From assembly GCA_016763355.1 (NCBI GenBank), contig JAESTY010000186.1, positions 1-12,271 on the forward strand: a stretch of DNA of 12,271 nucleotides, in the 5' to 3' direction. Of the stretch, positions 1 to 7,218 are shown one piece after another. The stretch's first letter is position 1, and every line of letters begins with the position of its first letter. The position numbers were made by a program, and so were the translations under genes. The notes below the pieces were generated by a model that did not search any database, was not told where the DNA came from, and saw nothing but the letters and a program-made list of their open reading frames with translations. The stretch comes from Immundisolibacteraceae bacterium. GTDB lineage: Bacteria > Pseudomonadota > Gammaproteobacteria > Immundisolibacterales > Immundisolibacteraceae.

Positions 1-2
1 CA

Positions 3-77
3 AATGGCAATGCGACTTGGAGGTCGCTGGCAGTTGCCCCTGGTTTCAGTTTCTCTTTAGATAATGACTTTTCCTGA
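3..77 (+). CDS. Possible C-terminal fragment of an upstream gene (partial)
   Basis: Reading from base 3, an open frame enters from the left edge and ends at TGA 75-77, giving about 24 residues ending in SLDNDFS. Its third-position bases look codon-like, and its stop lies at the start of a hairpin (73-103). Frames 1 and 2 are also open to stops at 58-60 and 62-64, so the frame choice is uncertain. No family can be recognised from so short a piece. It may equally be non-coding. Confidence 0.2.
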   Translation, partial: NGNATWRSLAVAPGFSFSLDNDFS

Positions 78-103
78 CTAACCCCTTTTGAGGGTTAGCC
101 AGG
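73..103. terminator. Hairpin between the left-edge sequence and the AlkB-like gene
   Basis: CCTG-a-CTAACCC (73-84) pairs with GGGTTAG-c-CAGG (92-103) around a 7-base loop, an 11-pair stem with one mismatch. It lies just past the stop of the minus-strand hydroxylase gene (125), where a terminator is expected. Neither side has a clean U-tract (the minus-strand transcript continues AAAAGUCAUU), so it may be a weak terminator or an mRNA-end stabilising hairpin. Confidence 0.4.
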
Positions 104-124
104 ACTATCTCTAAGGTCTGTTGA

Positions 125-1300
125 TTACCAAATTACGGCGTTCTGCTGGTATTCAGCTGGCAATTTGCCCGGCATGGCATGAGGCAGCACATCGCTGTTG
201 TCGTAATGTTTGAGCACGATGGGATTGACTATCTTGAACCAGAGCTGGGGAATAAAGGCAGCGAACAGCATCACCAGGTTACCCACCGGGTAACGGGGCG
301 CATCGGCGCTGTAGCGCAGAATCTGAAAAGGTCTGCCTTCGTTGGCATGATGGTCAGAATGGCGATTAACCACACCCAACACCACACTACTAACCGCATA
401 ACCATCATCCCATGCATGGATAGTACGGGGTCGTTCATATTCACCATTGGCAGCCTTACGTCGCGACAGGCCGTAATGTTCCAGGTAGTCACCGACGGAT
501 AACAAAACCCGAACGGCGCCATATTGGGCTATGAATAACGGCAGCACGATCCAGCCAAACAAGGCAAACAGACTGCCAATCCAGACAACTTCAGTAAGGG
601 TAAACCAGATCATCGCGTTGCCCATCGAAAATGGACCCTGACCGCGCTGGGCAAGCTTTTCTTTTTCAACCCGCCAGGAGGCCAGCCATTTGCCCCAGAT
701 GTTGCGGACCACGAACTGATAGAAGGTTTCGCCAAACCGTGCGGTGCCGGAGTCTTCCCGGGTGGCAACATCTTTATGGTGAGCAAAGTTATGATAAATC
801 ATGAAGTTAGCCATGCCGCAGACGCCAAACACCATCACCCCAATAGCGCGATCAAAACGGCTTTCCCGGTGACAAAGTTCGTGGGACAGGGTGCCGCCGA
901 TGCCTACCGCGACTGCGTTGCTGATGATCAGGCCGATGACTTCATGGGTCAAAAGTGATTGGGCGGGTACGAGATAACCGGTGCCGGCGAGCAGGTCGTA
1001 AGTGAAAAATAGAGAGAACACCTGGGCGGGCAGATAAATCCAGCAACTCACCCGGTACCAGATGTTTGCCAGATAGCGGGCTTCTTCTGCTTCGGTTGGA
1101 TTGCTGGTTTCGTCGCCGATGATGAGGTCTAGTACCTGCAGACCAAAGCCAGCCCAGAACAGGGTGAACCAGTGGAATATTCCGCCACCGAGCAGATAAC
1201 CGGCAATCGGCATCAGTGCTAATACAGACATTGGCAATAAGCCAATTTTAGTGACCAGTTTGCGTCTGCTCGAATGTGAACTGGATACGGTTGCTTCCAT
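125..1300 (-). CDS. AlkB/XylM-type membrane di-iron hydroxylase (alkane/alkyl-arene monooxygenase-like)
   Basis: This 391-residue integral membrane protein belongs to the AlkB/fatty-acid-hydroxylase superfamily. Such enzymes use a histidine-ligated di-iron centre, O2 and electrons from rubredoxin or a ferredoxin-reductase to hydroxylate terminal methyl groups of alkanes or of alkyl side chains. The histidine boxes are all visible: HELCHRE (140-146), HNFAHH (170-175), the EHYGL motif (about 274-278) and RHSDHHAN (313-320). Hydrophobic segments occur near 20-37, 45-61, 85-104, 120-138, 150-168, 228-262 and 340-356. Length matches the family (about 370-410). ATG 1300 follows GGGAGAG at good spacing. 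Two AlkB signature positions differ: Tyr169 replaces the Glu of EHNxGHH, and Asn312 replaces the Gln of LQRHSDHHA. The HHKDVAT-to-ETFYQF stretch also recalls XylM/p-cymene hydroxylases, so an alkane substrate should not be assumed. It is divergent from the Rieske oxygenase genes; no rubredoxin gene is adjacent. Confidence 0.9.
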   Translation of the reverse strand: MEATVSSSHSSRRKLVTKIGLLPMSVLALMPIAGYLLGGGIFHWFTLFWAGFGLQVLDLIIGDETSNPTEAEEARYLANIWYRVSCWIYLPAQVFSLFFTYDLLAGTGYLVPAQSLLTHEVIGLIISNAVAVGIGGTLSHELCHRESRFDRAIGVMVFGVCGMANFMIYHNFAHHKDVATREDSGTARFGETFYQFVVRNIWGKWLASWRVEKEKLAQRGQGPFSMGNAMIWFTLTEVVWIGSLFALFGWIVLPLFIAQYGAVRVLLSVGDYLEHYGLSRRKAANGEYERPRTIHAWDDGYAVSSVVLGVVNRHSDHHANEGRPFQILRYSADAPRYPVGNLVMLFAAFIPQLWFKIVNPIVLKHYDNSDVLPHAMPGKLPAEYQQNAVIW

Positions 1301-1672
1301 GGTGTCTCTCCCAAAACCTGAATAACGCTTGTGTCTGCTGTTCTGATCCGCGCTCTAGGTCACAGTCTGCCCTTTATTAAACGGTCGTTCAATAAGTGTT
1401 GTTAAAAAGCTTGTCTAGCAGTGGTTCGCGACCTTAGGCCGTTTGGTTACTATCCGTCATGAGCCGTCTATTTGGGTCGATCATTGCTAAAACCATGGCA
1501 TGGGTCTGGCGTATGCGGTTGCCGCCAGGACTTTATATAGGGTTCACATAAGGTAAACTGTCCCGCTGAAAAAATTGGGCCGTGTGGAGAGGGATGTCTT
1601 AGCGGCCGATAACTGCTCAAGAGGGCGATCAGCTCCGAGCGAATACATCTATTAGATAAAGAGGTAACTGAA
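1301..1672. other. Divergent intergenic/regulatory region (372 bp)
   Basis: This gap separates the minus-strand AlkB-like gene from the plus-strand Rieske oxygenase. It contains the palindrome at 1374-1395 and Shine-Dalgarno sites at both ends (GGGAGAG for the minus gene, AAAGAGGT for the plus gene). A TTTATATAG stretch at 1532-1540 could be a -10 region, but no convincing -35 sits 16-18 bp upstream. A 30-codon ORF at 1459-1551 has no ribosome binding site and is not called. Its size suggests separate promoters for the two genes. Confidence 0.6.
1374..1395. promoter_or_regulatory. 22-bp palindrome, likely TetR-family operator
   Basis: The arms TTATT and AATAA flank an AACG-gt-CGTT core; 9 of 11 base pairs are symmetric, with mismatches only at 1379/1390 and the central 1384/1385. 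Size, AT-rich arms and an AACG/CGTT core resemble operators of TetR/AcrR-type repressors that govern catabolic genes. It lies 74-95 bp before the AlkB-like start and about 280 bp before the Rieske alpha start, so it is better placed to control the minus-strand gene. No regulator gene is in the window. Confidence 0.5.
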
Positions 1673-2926
1673 ATGGGACGTATGGATAACTTCTCTCCGG
1701 TAGATTACGGCGAGCTGGTTCAGGAAGACCGGATCCACGGATCACTTTACATAGACGACCAGGTTTACGATGACGAGATGGACCGCATCTTTCATAAGGG
1801 CTGGGTGTTCGTCGGTCATGAAAGTGAAATTCCTAAGCATGGTGATTACGTCACTCGACTGGTCGGTAAGCAGTCTGTGGTGATGATGCGTGGCAAAGAT
1901 ATGCAGGTACGTATCTTTTTAAATCGTTGCCAGCACCGGGGCAATCAGCTTTGTCCACAGAAAGAAGGCAACAAACGGGCTTTTTCCTGCCCCTATCACG
2001 GCTGGGCTTACAACACCGAAGGCGAGTTAAAGGACGTGCCTTTTGCCGGTGGCTTCGATAAACCTTTTTCTGATTTCAATTTAGAACAGCCGCGTACCGA
2101 TGATTATCGTGGTTTTGTTTGGGCCTGTTTGGCCGAAGAAGGCATCAGCCTGCTAGAACATTTAGGGCGCTCCACGGAATTATTTGATCGTGCCTGTGGC
2201 TTAGCCCCTGAAGGCGAGGTGGACTTAACCGCCGGCTGGGATCGTCATCAGTATCTGTCCAACTGGAAAATGTTGCCGGAAAACGATACCGACGGTTATC
2301 ACGTTAATTTCACCCATCGCTCGTTTGTTGAGGCGATTGACTCCCAGTACAACGATTTCGTGCAGGACGAAGACACCATTGAAGGCGTTGTCATCGACTG
2401 GGGCATGGGCCATACCGAGATTGATTTTTCACGCGGCTATAAAGAACCATTGAAATGGTTGGGGGTTACCCCAGAGCGGGTGCCTGAGTACGTCGCAGCT
2501 CTGACCGAAAAACATGGTGAAGACAAGGCGATGGAATTGTTGCGGGTAGGCCCACCCCACGCCTGTATTTTCCCCAACCTGTTTCTGGGCGAAATGAATA
2601 TTGTTATTTTTCAGCCTGACGGTGTCGGTGGTTGTGTGCAGTGGCACACGCCGATGTTTCTTAAAGGCGCGCCTCAGTTGAACTACCGGCTGCTGCGTCA
2701 AAGCGAAGGTGCCATGGGGCCAAGCTCCTTTCTGGTTGCTGATGATGCCACCATTGCCCAGTTAACCCAGCGAACCCTGGAAGAGGGTCAGAAAAACTGG
2801 TGTGATTTGAGTCGAGGCATGGGCCGAGAAATAGAAGAAGAAAACGGTAATCTGGTGTCGCATATGACCGACGAAACCAACAACCGTGGCTTCTGGAAAC
2901 ACTATAAAACCATCATGGTGGCCTGA
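1673..2926 (+). CDS. Rieske non-haem iron oxygenase, alpha (large) subunit, with beta partner
   Basis: This 417-residue catalytic subunit belongs to a ring-hydroxylating dioxygenase. Such enzymes pass electrons from a Rieske [2Fe-2S] centre to a mononuclear iron that activates O2, usually to form a cis-dihydrodiol or hydroxylated product. The N-terminal Rieske motif is canonical: C86-x-H88, 17 residues, C106-x2-H109 (CPYHGWAY). The C-terminal domain has the catalytic motif NWKMLPENDTDGYHVNFTH, with bridging Asp207 and iron ligands His210 and His215; Asp357 or Asp358 is a candidate third ligand. ATG 1673 follows AAAGAGGT at 1658-1664. The beta subunit follows after 152 bp, so the enzyme is probably an alpha3beta3 complex. 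The sequence recalls benzoate/anthranilate/cumate-type large subunits, but the substrate cannot be assigned. No ferredoxin or reductase gene is nearby. Confidence 0.92.
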   Translation: MGRMDNFSPVDYGELVQEDRIHGSLYIDDQVYDDEMDRIFHKGWVFVGHESEIPKHGDYVTRLVGKQSVVMMRGKDMQVRIFLNRCQHRGNQLCPQKEGNKRAFSCPYHGWAYNTEGELKDVPFAGGFDKPFSDFNLEQPRTDDYRGFVWACLAEEGISLLEHLGRSTELFDRACGLAPEGEVDLTAGWDRHQYLSNWKMLPENDTDGYHVNFTHRSFVEAIDSQYNDFVQDEDTIEGVVIDWGMGHTEIDFSRGYKEPLKWLGVTPERVPEYVAALTEKHGEDKAMELLRVGPPHACIFPNLFLGEMNIVIFQPDGVGGCVQWHTPMFLKGAPQLNYRLLRQSEGAMGPSSFLVADDATIAQLTQRTLEEGQKNWCDLSRGMGREIEEENGNLVSHMTDETNNRGFWKHYKTIMVA

Positions 2927-2984
2927 TTCTTCTGTCAGCCAGTTTGTTTTGTGGTTGGTGTTTTTCAAAGGAACTTCTAAACAG

Positions 2985-3040
2985 CTTTGAGTTAAGGGGT
3001 TAGCGCTATTTGGCGTTGCGATTCCAGCTCAAAGACATTT
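2985..3040 (+). other. Possible intercistronic stem-loop between Rieske alpha and beta genes
   Basis: CTTTGAG (2985-2991) can pair with CTCAAAG (3028-3034), enclosing a 36-base loop and followed by ACATTTTT. The stem is short and the loop long, so a full terminator is unlikely. It could tune the alpha:beta ratio or protect the upstream mRNA. The 152-bp gap is unusual because alpha and beta genes are normally nearly abutting. Confidence 0.25.
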
Positions 3041-3078
3041 TTAGTGGTTGCCTACATATTTTAAAAAGGAATTAGAGA

Positions 3079-3570
3079 ATGGTTACGGATGCCGATGAAA
3101 AGGCTCTGACTCGATTTGTCTATCGTGAAGCGCGCTTTGCCGATGAATCCAAATACGACGAATGGGAAGCCCTTTGGGACGACGACGCGGTTTACTGGGT
3201 GCCCCGTGGCGAAGGTGATTTTGATCCTGCCAAACATGTCTCCCATTTGTTTGATCACCGCCAGCGTATTGCCACCCGTATTCGACAGTTAAAAACCGGC
3301 TATCGCTACAGCCAGATTCCAGTGTCGCCGATGCGTAGAATCATCAGCAATATGGAATTTTTTGATGGTGAGAAGGACGGTGAGCTGGAAGTTCAGTACA
3401 ACTTTATTCTGGCAGAGCTGGCGATTCAGTCGACCCATGAAACTATCTACTGGACTGGCCGGGTGACCCTCAAAGTGCGCCCCGGCGGTGATGATTTTCT
3501 GATGTTCTACAAAAAAATAGTGCTGGTGAATGGGGATGAACCGATCACAAGTTTGTCTTTTTTGATCTGA
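3079..3570 (+). CDS. Rieske oxygenase beta (small) subunit, NTF2/SnoaL fold
   Basis: This 163-residue protein has the usual length and pattern of ring-hydroxylating dioxygenase small subunits. These have no cofactor and form the trimeric base of the alpha3beta3 enzyme. Family-like features are an N-terminal helix region (LTRFVYREARFADESKYDEW), then LWDDDAVYWVP, a central DHRQRIATRIRQLKTGYRYSQ-type segment, the SPMRRIISN segment and a C-terminal sheet ending TSLSFLI. ATG 3079 is preceded by AAGGA at 3066-3070. It follows the alpha gene and ends just before a strong terminator, so alpha and beta form one transcription unit. Confidence 0.9.
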   Translation: MVTDADEKALTRFVYREARFADESKYDEWEALWDDDAVYWVPRGEGDFDPAKHVSHLFDHRQRIATRIRQLKTGYRYSQIPVSPMRRIISNMEFFDGEKDGELEVQYNFILAELAIQSTHETIYWTGRVTLKVRPGGDDFLMFYKKIVLVNGDEPITSLSFLI

Positions 3571-3603
3571 TCGCGCATTATTGGTTTAGGCATAAGCAGT
3601 CAT

Positions 3604-3631
3604 AAAAACGGAGCCTTTGGCTCCGTTTTTT
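3604..3631 (+). terminator. Rho-independent terminator after the Rieske beta gene
   Basis: A perfect 12-bp stem, AAAAACGGAGCC (3604-3615) with GGCTCCGTTTTT (3619-3630), encloses a TTT loop and ends in a T-run. It separates the alpha-beta unit from the thiolase-fold gene. The A-tract upstream would let it work on the opposite strand too. Confidence 0.9.
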
Positions 3632-3724
3632 GTACGCTAAGTTGGTTGATAGAACAGCGGGCTGGCTAGCTTATTTGCTGAATTTTTTGATAATTCTAAT
3701 GATTTAATTAAAGAGGAATTTGCC

Positions 3725-4900
3725 GTGGCAAATCGTGAGGCCTTATCGGCCATAGTCGGCTTTGGGATGAGTGACCTAAGTCGTGAATATACCCACACCT
3801 CCTGGCAACTAGCGGTAATTGCAATACACCGCGCTATTAAGGATGCCGGGCTCAATAAAGATCAGATCGATGGACTGCTGATTAACAAAAGCCCCGTGGC
3901 CTCGTTGAGTTCATTGCCGATGGATCTGCAGGATTACGCCGGTCTTAAAGATCTGCATTTGAATAACGTGGTTGAAGCCGAAGGCTCTTCCGGCGTACAG
4001 ATGGTGCAACAGGCAACCCTGGCTGTACAAAGTGGCATGGCTAAAGCCGTGGTCTGTGTGTTCTCTGATGCACCAATTCAGCCAGGTATTTCGACCCAAA
4101 AAGCTTTCGGCATGCCGTTACCGCTGATGGGTAAGACCGGTATCGAAGCTCCCGCTGCACTTTATGGTCCAGTGGCCGCATACGGTTTGGCCGCTCGACG
4201 TTACATGCACAAATATGATCTTAATGAAGATCACCTGGGTGCGGTGGCAGTCTCTCAGCGAGAATGGGCGCTTAAAAACCCATTGGCGATGATGAAGAAA
4301 CCGCTGACGATGGAAGATCATCACAATTCACCCTATGTGGTTGAGCCTTTCCACCTGTTTGATTGTTCATTTCCGGTTAACGGCGCAGTTGCTGTAGTAG
4401 TCACCGCCGCCGATGTGGCTAAAGACATGCCACAACCGCCGGTTTACGTGCACGGTATGGGTCAGGGCCATTGTGGTGTTACCAACCGTCGTGGTTTCGA
4501 ACCGGAAGTTCAGGTTGGCGCTAAGCTTGCCGGGGCGAAGGCCTTTGAAATGGCTGGCGTTAAACCTGAAGATATCGATGTTACTGAGTTTTATGACGCT
4601 TTTAGTTACTGCACCCTGTTGCAGCTAGAACTTTATGGTTTTGTGCCTGAAGGTGGCGCAGGTGAGTTCGTGCTCGACGGTGGTATTGCACCGGGCGGCA
4701 AGTTGCCGACCAACACCGGTGGTGGTCAGCTCTCTGGCTATTATCTGCAGGGCGGAACCCCATTGTCAGAAGGGGTGATGCAGGCTCGTGGTAATTGTGG
4801 TGATCGTCAGGTTAAGAATGACCTGGTTCTGACTGCCGCCTACGGCGGACGCATGCAGTTTCATGCCTGCATGATCACCAGCCCTCATTACAGCCTTTAA
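3725..4900 (+). CDS. SCP2/lipid-transfer-protein-type thiolase homologue, probably a retro-aldolase (Ltp2/Sal1-like)
   Basis: This 391-residue protein has the thiolase fold of the SCP-x/lipid-transfer group. The thiolase nucleophile position (C-[AS]-[ST]-G) reads GSSG, with Gly87 in place of Cys. The catalytic GHP histidine region reads SGYYLQGG (337-344), and the C-terminal catalytic Cys region reads AAYGGRM (371-377). All three usual thiolase residues are therefore missing. Tyrosines lie at EFYDAF (Tyr290) and Tyr339/Tyr340, as in the steroid side-chain aldolases Ltp2 and Sal1, which cleave beta-hydroxyacyl-CoA thioesters by retro-aldol chemistry. A DUF35 gene follows by 14 bp, and these aldolases need a DUF35 partner. 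The start is GTG 3725 after AAAGAGGAA (3710-3718). Retro-aldol cleavage of a CoA-activated intermediate is inferred; a non-catalytic or acyltransferase role is not excluded. Confidence 0.85.
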   Translation: MANREALSAIVGFGMSDLSREYTHTSWQLAVIAIHRAIKDAGLNKDQIDGLLINKSPVASLSSLPMDLQDYAGLKDLHLNNVVEAEGSSGVQMVQQATLAVQSGMAKAVVCVFSDAPIQPGISTQKAFGMPLPLMGKTGIEAPAALYGPVAAYGLAARRYMHKYDLNEDHLGAVAVSQREWALKNPLAMMKKPLTMEDHHNSPYVVEPFHLFDCSFPVNGAVAVVVTAADVAKDMPQPPVYVHGMGQGHCGVTNRRGFEPEVQVGAKLAGAKAFEMAGVKPEDIDVTEFYDAFSYCTLLQLELYGFVPEGGAGEFVLDGGIAPGGKLPTNTGGGQLSGYYLQGGTPLSEGVMQARGNCGDRQVKNDLVLTAAYGGRMQFHACMITSPHYSL

Positions 4901-4914
4901 GGCGGGAGACTAAT

Positions 4915-5334
4915 ATGTTTGATATAGAAACGAGCAAAGGCTGGCCGATGCCAGTACTGGACGATTTAAACCGTCCATTATTTGAAGGCATGGCGGAAGG
5001 CAAGGTGATGGTGCAGCGTTGCGATGATTGCGAAACCTGGTTGGCGCCGAGTGCTTTTATCTGTGAAGCCTGTGGTTCGGACAAGGTGCCGTGGGTTGAG
5101 GTTTCAGGCAAGGGTGAGCTCTATACCTTCGTGGTCTACCACAGAGCCTACGATCCGTTATTTGAGTCGATGGTGCCCTATAACGTGGCACTGATTGAGC
5201 TTGAAGAAGGCCCGCGATTGTTGGCCAACGTGGTCGGCATCGAGAACAAAGACCTAAAAATCGGCATGGCGTTGAAACCGGTGTTTCAGAAGGTCGCTGA
5301 CGAATTGCAAATTTTGCGATATGAGCCGGCTTAA
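4915..5334 (+). CDS. DUF35 zinc-ribbon/OB-fold protein, partner of the thiolase-fold enzyme
   Basis: This 139-residue protein has a rubredoxin-like zinc ribbon, C36-x2-C39 and C50-x2-C53, followed by an OB-fold (about 60-135; GKGELYTFVVYHRAYDP is typical). DUF35 proteins bind thiolase-fold enzymes and help form the acyl-CoA site, as in Ltp2-ChsH2(DUF35), archaeal thiolase/HMG-CoA synthase complexes and BbsA-BbsB. Its ATG follows GGGAG and lies 14 bp after the upstream stop, so the two genes are almost certainly co-translated as a complex. Four intact cysteines suggest the zinc site is functional. Confidence 0.92.
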   Translation: MFDIETSKGWPMPVLDDLNRPLFEGMAEGKVMVQRCDDCETWLAPSAFICEACGSDKVPWVEVSGKGELYTFVVYHRAYDPLFESMVPYNVALIELEEGPRLLANVVGIENKDLKIGMALKPVFQKVADELQILRYEPA

Positions 5335-5358
5335 CGATTAAGGTTGTTGTTTTGATGG

Positions 5359-5385
5359 AAAAGCCGGCACCGAGTGTCGGCTTTT
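5359..5385 (+). terminator. Rho-independent terminator after the DUF35 gene
   Basis: AAAAGCCGGCAC (5359-5370) pairs with GTGTCGGCTTTT (5374-5385) around a CGA loop, with one G-T wobble. The T-run is inside the stem end. It ends the thiolase-fold/DUF35 transcription unit 25 bp after the stop. Confidence 0.85.
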
Positions 5386-5459
5386 CTGGTTTAGAAAACC
5401 CCAGATTGTAGACCCTGGCTTTGGGCCACGGACTACCGCTGTTATCAAAGAGTTCTGAT

Positions 5460-7037
5460 ATGGATTTGACCCGAGATTTTATTCGTAGTTGCGCCGCTAG
5501 TTATCCTAATAAGGTTGCCTACTTTGATGGTGAGCGTAGCGCCACCTGGCCACAGATGCATCAGCGCTCAGATCGATTTTCGACGGCGATGCAGGGGTTG
5601 GGCACTGTTAAGGGTGATGCGGTGGGCATTCTTTCCCATGAGCACATCGAAGTTTATGAACACTGGTTTGCCTGCGCCAAAATAGGTGCTTTAAGAACCG
5701 GCATCAACTGGCGGTTTGCGGCTCGAGAAATGCTGCATATCATCGAAGATGCGGACATCAAGCTGGTGCTCATAGAGGCCAATTGTGTTGAATTGCTCGG
5801 TGAACACCTGCAGGCACTGATCGAGGCGGGTGTGAAGCTGGTTGGCTACGGCGGCGAACACCTGTTGCCCTACGATTACGAGCAGCTACTGGCCAGCGCA
5901 GATCAACCACCGGTATTACCTGCGCTCAATGGCGACGACCTGATTTGTTATAGCTACACCTCCGGCACTACGGGTTTGCCAAAGGGGGTCATGTTGACCC
6001 AGATGGGCATGCGAGAGGCGATTGTTAATACGGTGCTCTGCATTGGTTTGCGGTTTGAAGATGTCTGGTTTCCACCCACCGCATCGGCATGGATAACCTT
6101 TGTACTGGGTTCCATGAACCTGGCCAACGGCATGACGGTGGTGTTGCCCAATGGCGACTTTGAATCTCACAAGTTTCTCAACTTTATCGGTCGTTATAAA
6201 GTCACCAGCACCATTGTGGTGCCGACCATGTTGCAGCGGTTGTTAATCGATTATGAAGCCGGTGATTACGACATGTCATCGATGCGGCTGATTACCTATG
6301 GGTCATCACCGGCACGGGCTAGCCTGATTCGTAAAACCTTAGAATTGTTCGATTGTGAATTGATGCAGCTTTATGGTCTGACTGAATCGACCGGCGGCTG
6401 GGTGAGTTATCTGCGCCACAAAGACCATTTACGTGGACTGGATGAAAAACCCGAATTGCTAACCTCCTGCGGTCAGGCCGGCCCGCATATGGAAATTACT
6501 ATTCGTGACGGTGACGGCAATATTCTGCCCGCCAATGAGACCGGCGAAGTCTGGATGCGCTCGGCCACCAATATGGTGGGTTATCTACACTTGCCGGAGC
6601 AGACCGCTGAAGCGCTCAAAGATGGCTGGTTATCCACCCATGACCTGGGCCGCCTTGATGAAGAAGGTTATCTCTATCTGACCGATCGGAAGAACTACCT
6701 GATCATCACGGGCGCGGCTAATGTCTATCCGAGTGTGGTGGAAAGCGCGCTTTCTGAACATTCTGCGGTTCGTGAAGTAGCGGTGCTGGGTGCCCCTCAT
6801 CCTGAGTGGGGTGAAGCGGTAGTGGCCGGGGTGTCATTAAACTCTGGCGAGCAGGTTAGCCCCGAAGAGTTGATTGATTTCTGTCGAGACAAGGTGGCTA
6901 AGTGGGAAGTCCCTAAATTTATTGAAATTCTTGATGATTTACCCAAAGGACCGACCGGAAAAATTCTGAAAAAAGTCCTGCAGCAGCGCTACAAAACCGA
7001 AGTCGGCACCTTGCCCTGGAAGGTCGATATTGACTAG
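5460..7037 (+). CDS. Acyl-CoA ligase (AMP-binding, ANL superfamily)
   Basis: This 525-residue enzyme of the ANL superfamily activates a carboxylic acid to acyl-AMP and then to the CoA thioester. Motifs in order: P-loop TSGTTGLPKG (167-176), YGLTE (305-309), STHDLGR and YLYLTDRK, then PTGK with catalytic Lys501. The hinge segment reads DRKNYLIITGAANVYP, where many relatives have DRxKDxIisGGeNiyP, so hinge and loop residues are atypical. ATG 5460 is preferred because AAAGAG lies 7 bp upstream; the longer TTG 5421 start (538 residues) has no ribosome binding site. It is 125 bp after the DUF35 gene, with a terminator between. Its likely role is to load the acid made by the oxygenases for CoA-dependent cleavage. 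Fatty-acid versus aromatic or cyclic substrate cannot be told from sequence alone. Confidence 0.92.
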   Translation: MDLTRDFIRSCAASYPNKVAYFDGERSATWPQMHQRSDRFSTAMQGLGTVKGDAVGILSHEHIEVYEHWFACAKIGALRTGINWRFAAREMLHIIEDADIKLVLIEANCVELLGEHLQALIEAGVKLVGYGGEHLLPYDYEQLLASADQPPVLPALNGDDLICYSYTSGTTGLPKGVMLTQMGMREAIVNTVLCIGLRFEDVWFPPTASAWITFVLGSMNLANGMTVVLPNGDFESHKFLNFIGRYKVTSTIVVPTMLQRLLIDYEAGDYDMSSMRLITYGSSPARASLIRKTLELFDCELMQLYGLTESTGGWVSYLRHKDHLRGLDEKPELLTSCGQAGPHMEITIRDGDGNILPANETGEVWMRSATNMVGYLHLPEQTAEALKDGWLSTHDLGRLDEEGYLYLTDRKNYLIITGAANVYPSVVESALSEHSAVREVAVLGAPHPEWGEAVVAGVSLNSGEQVSPEELIDFCRDKVAKWEVPKFIEILDDLPKGPTGKILKKVLQQRYKTEVGTLPWKVDID

Positions 7038-7073
7038 TGAATAGTCCGCTATTGGGTTGAACATTAAATTGAG

Positions 7074-7087
7074 CAGAGAAGTCTCTG
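7074..7087. repeat. Perfect inverted repeat CAGAGA-n2-TCTCTG
   Basis: Two perfect 6-bp arms with a 2-base spacer lie 37 bp after the ligase stop and about 190 bp before the second Rieske gene. Too short-looped for a stable hairpin, it could be a dimeric regulator site. No second copy was seen in the window. Confidence 0.35.
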
Positions 7088-7089
7088 GT

Positions 7090-7126
7090 CAGGTATAAAG
7101 GACAGCCTGTTTTTATCTGTTTTTTT
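7090..7126 (+). terminator. Possible weak terminator after the ligase gene
   Basis: CAGGT (7090-7094) can pair with GCCTG (7105-7109; one G-U), directly followed by TTTTT and then a second T-run at 7120-7126. The 5-bp stem is weak. It may partly end the ligase transcript before the second Rieske unit. Confidence 0.3.
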
Positions 7127-7150
7127 GATCTCTAATTTAACTCTAAGCCT

Positions 7151-7207
7151 TTGCAACTAGTTGATTTTTATCTGCTAATGGGTGTTGGTTAGATCAGTTT
7201 TAGATCA
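7151..7207 (+). promoter_or_regulatory. Possible promoter and TAGATCA direct repeats before the second Rieske operon
   Basis: TTGCAA (7151-7156) and GCTAAT (7174-7179) are spaced 17 bp, each matching 4 of 6 sigma-70 consensus bases. Downstream, TAGATCA occurs at 7190-7196 and again at 7201-7207, 11 bp apart, close to one helical turn. Repeats in phase downstream of a promoter could be a repressor site. Both calls are weak. Confidence 0.3.
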
Positions 7208-7218
7208 AGAGAGTAGAG

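Noticed and set aside
1507..1522. Sigma-54-like TGGC...TTGC upstream of the Rieske alpha gene
   Set aside because: The two elements are one base too far apart compared with the strict -24/-12 spacing, and the middle does not match the consensus.
1459..1551. 30-codon ORF in the divergent gap
   Set aside because: No Shine-Dalgarno site precedes its ATG, and nothing in it is recognisable; likely chance.
5421..5459. Longer TTG start for the acyl-CoA ligase
   Set aside because: No ribosome binding site precedes it, while ATG 5460 has AAAGAG at good spacing and begins where family alignments usually begin.
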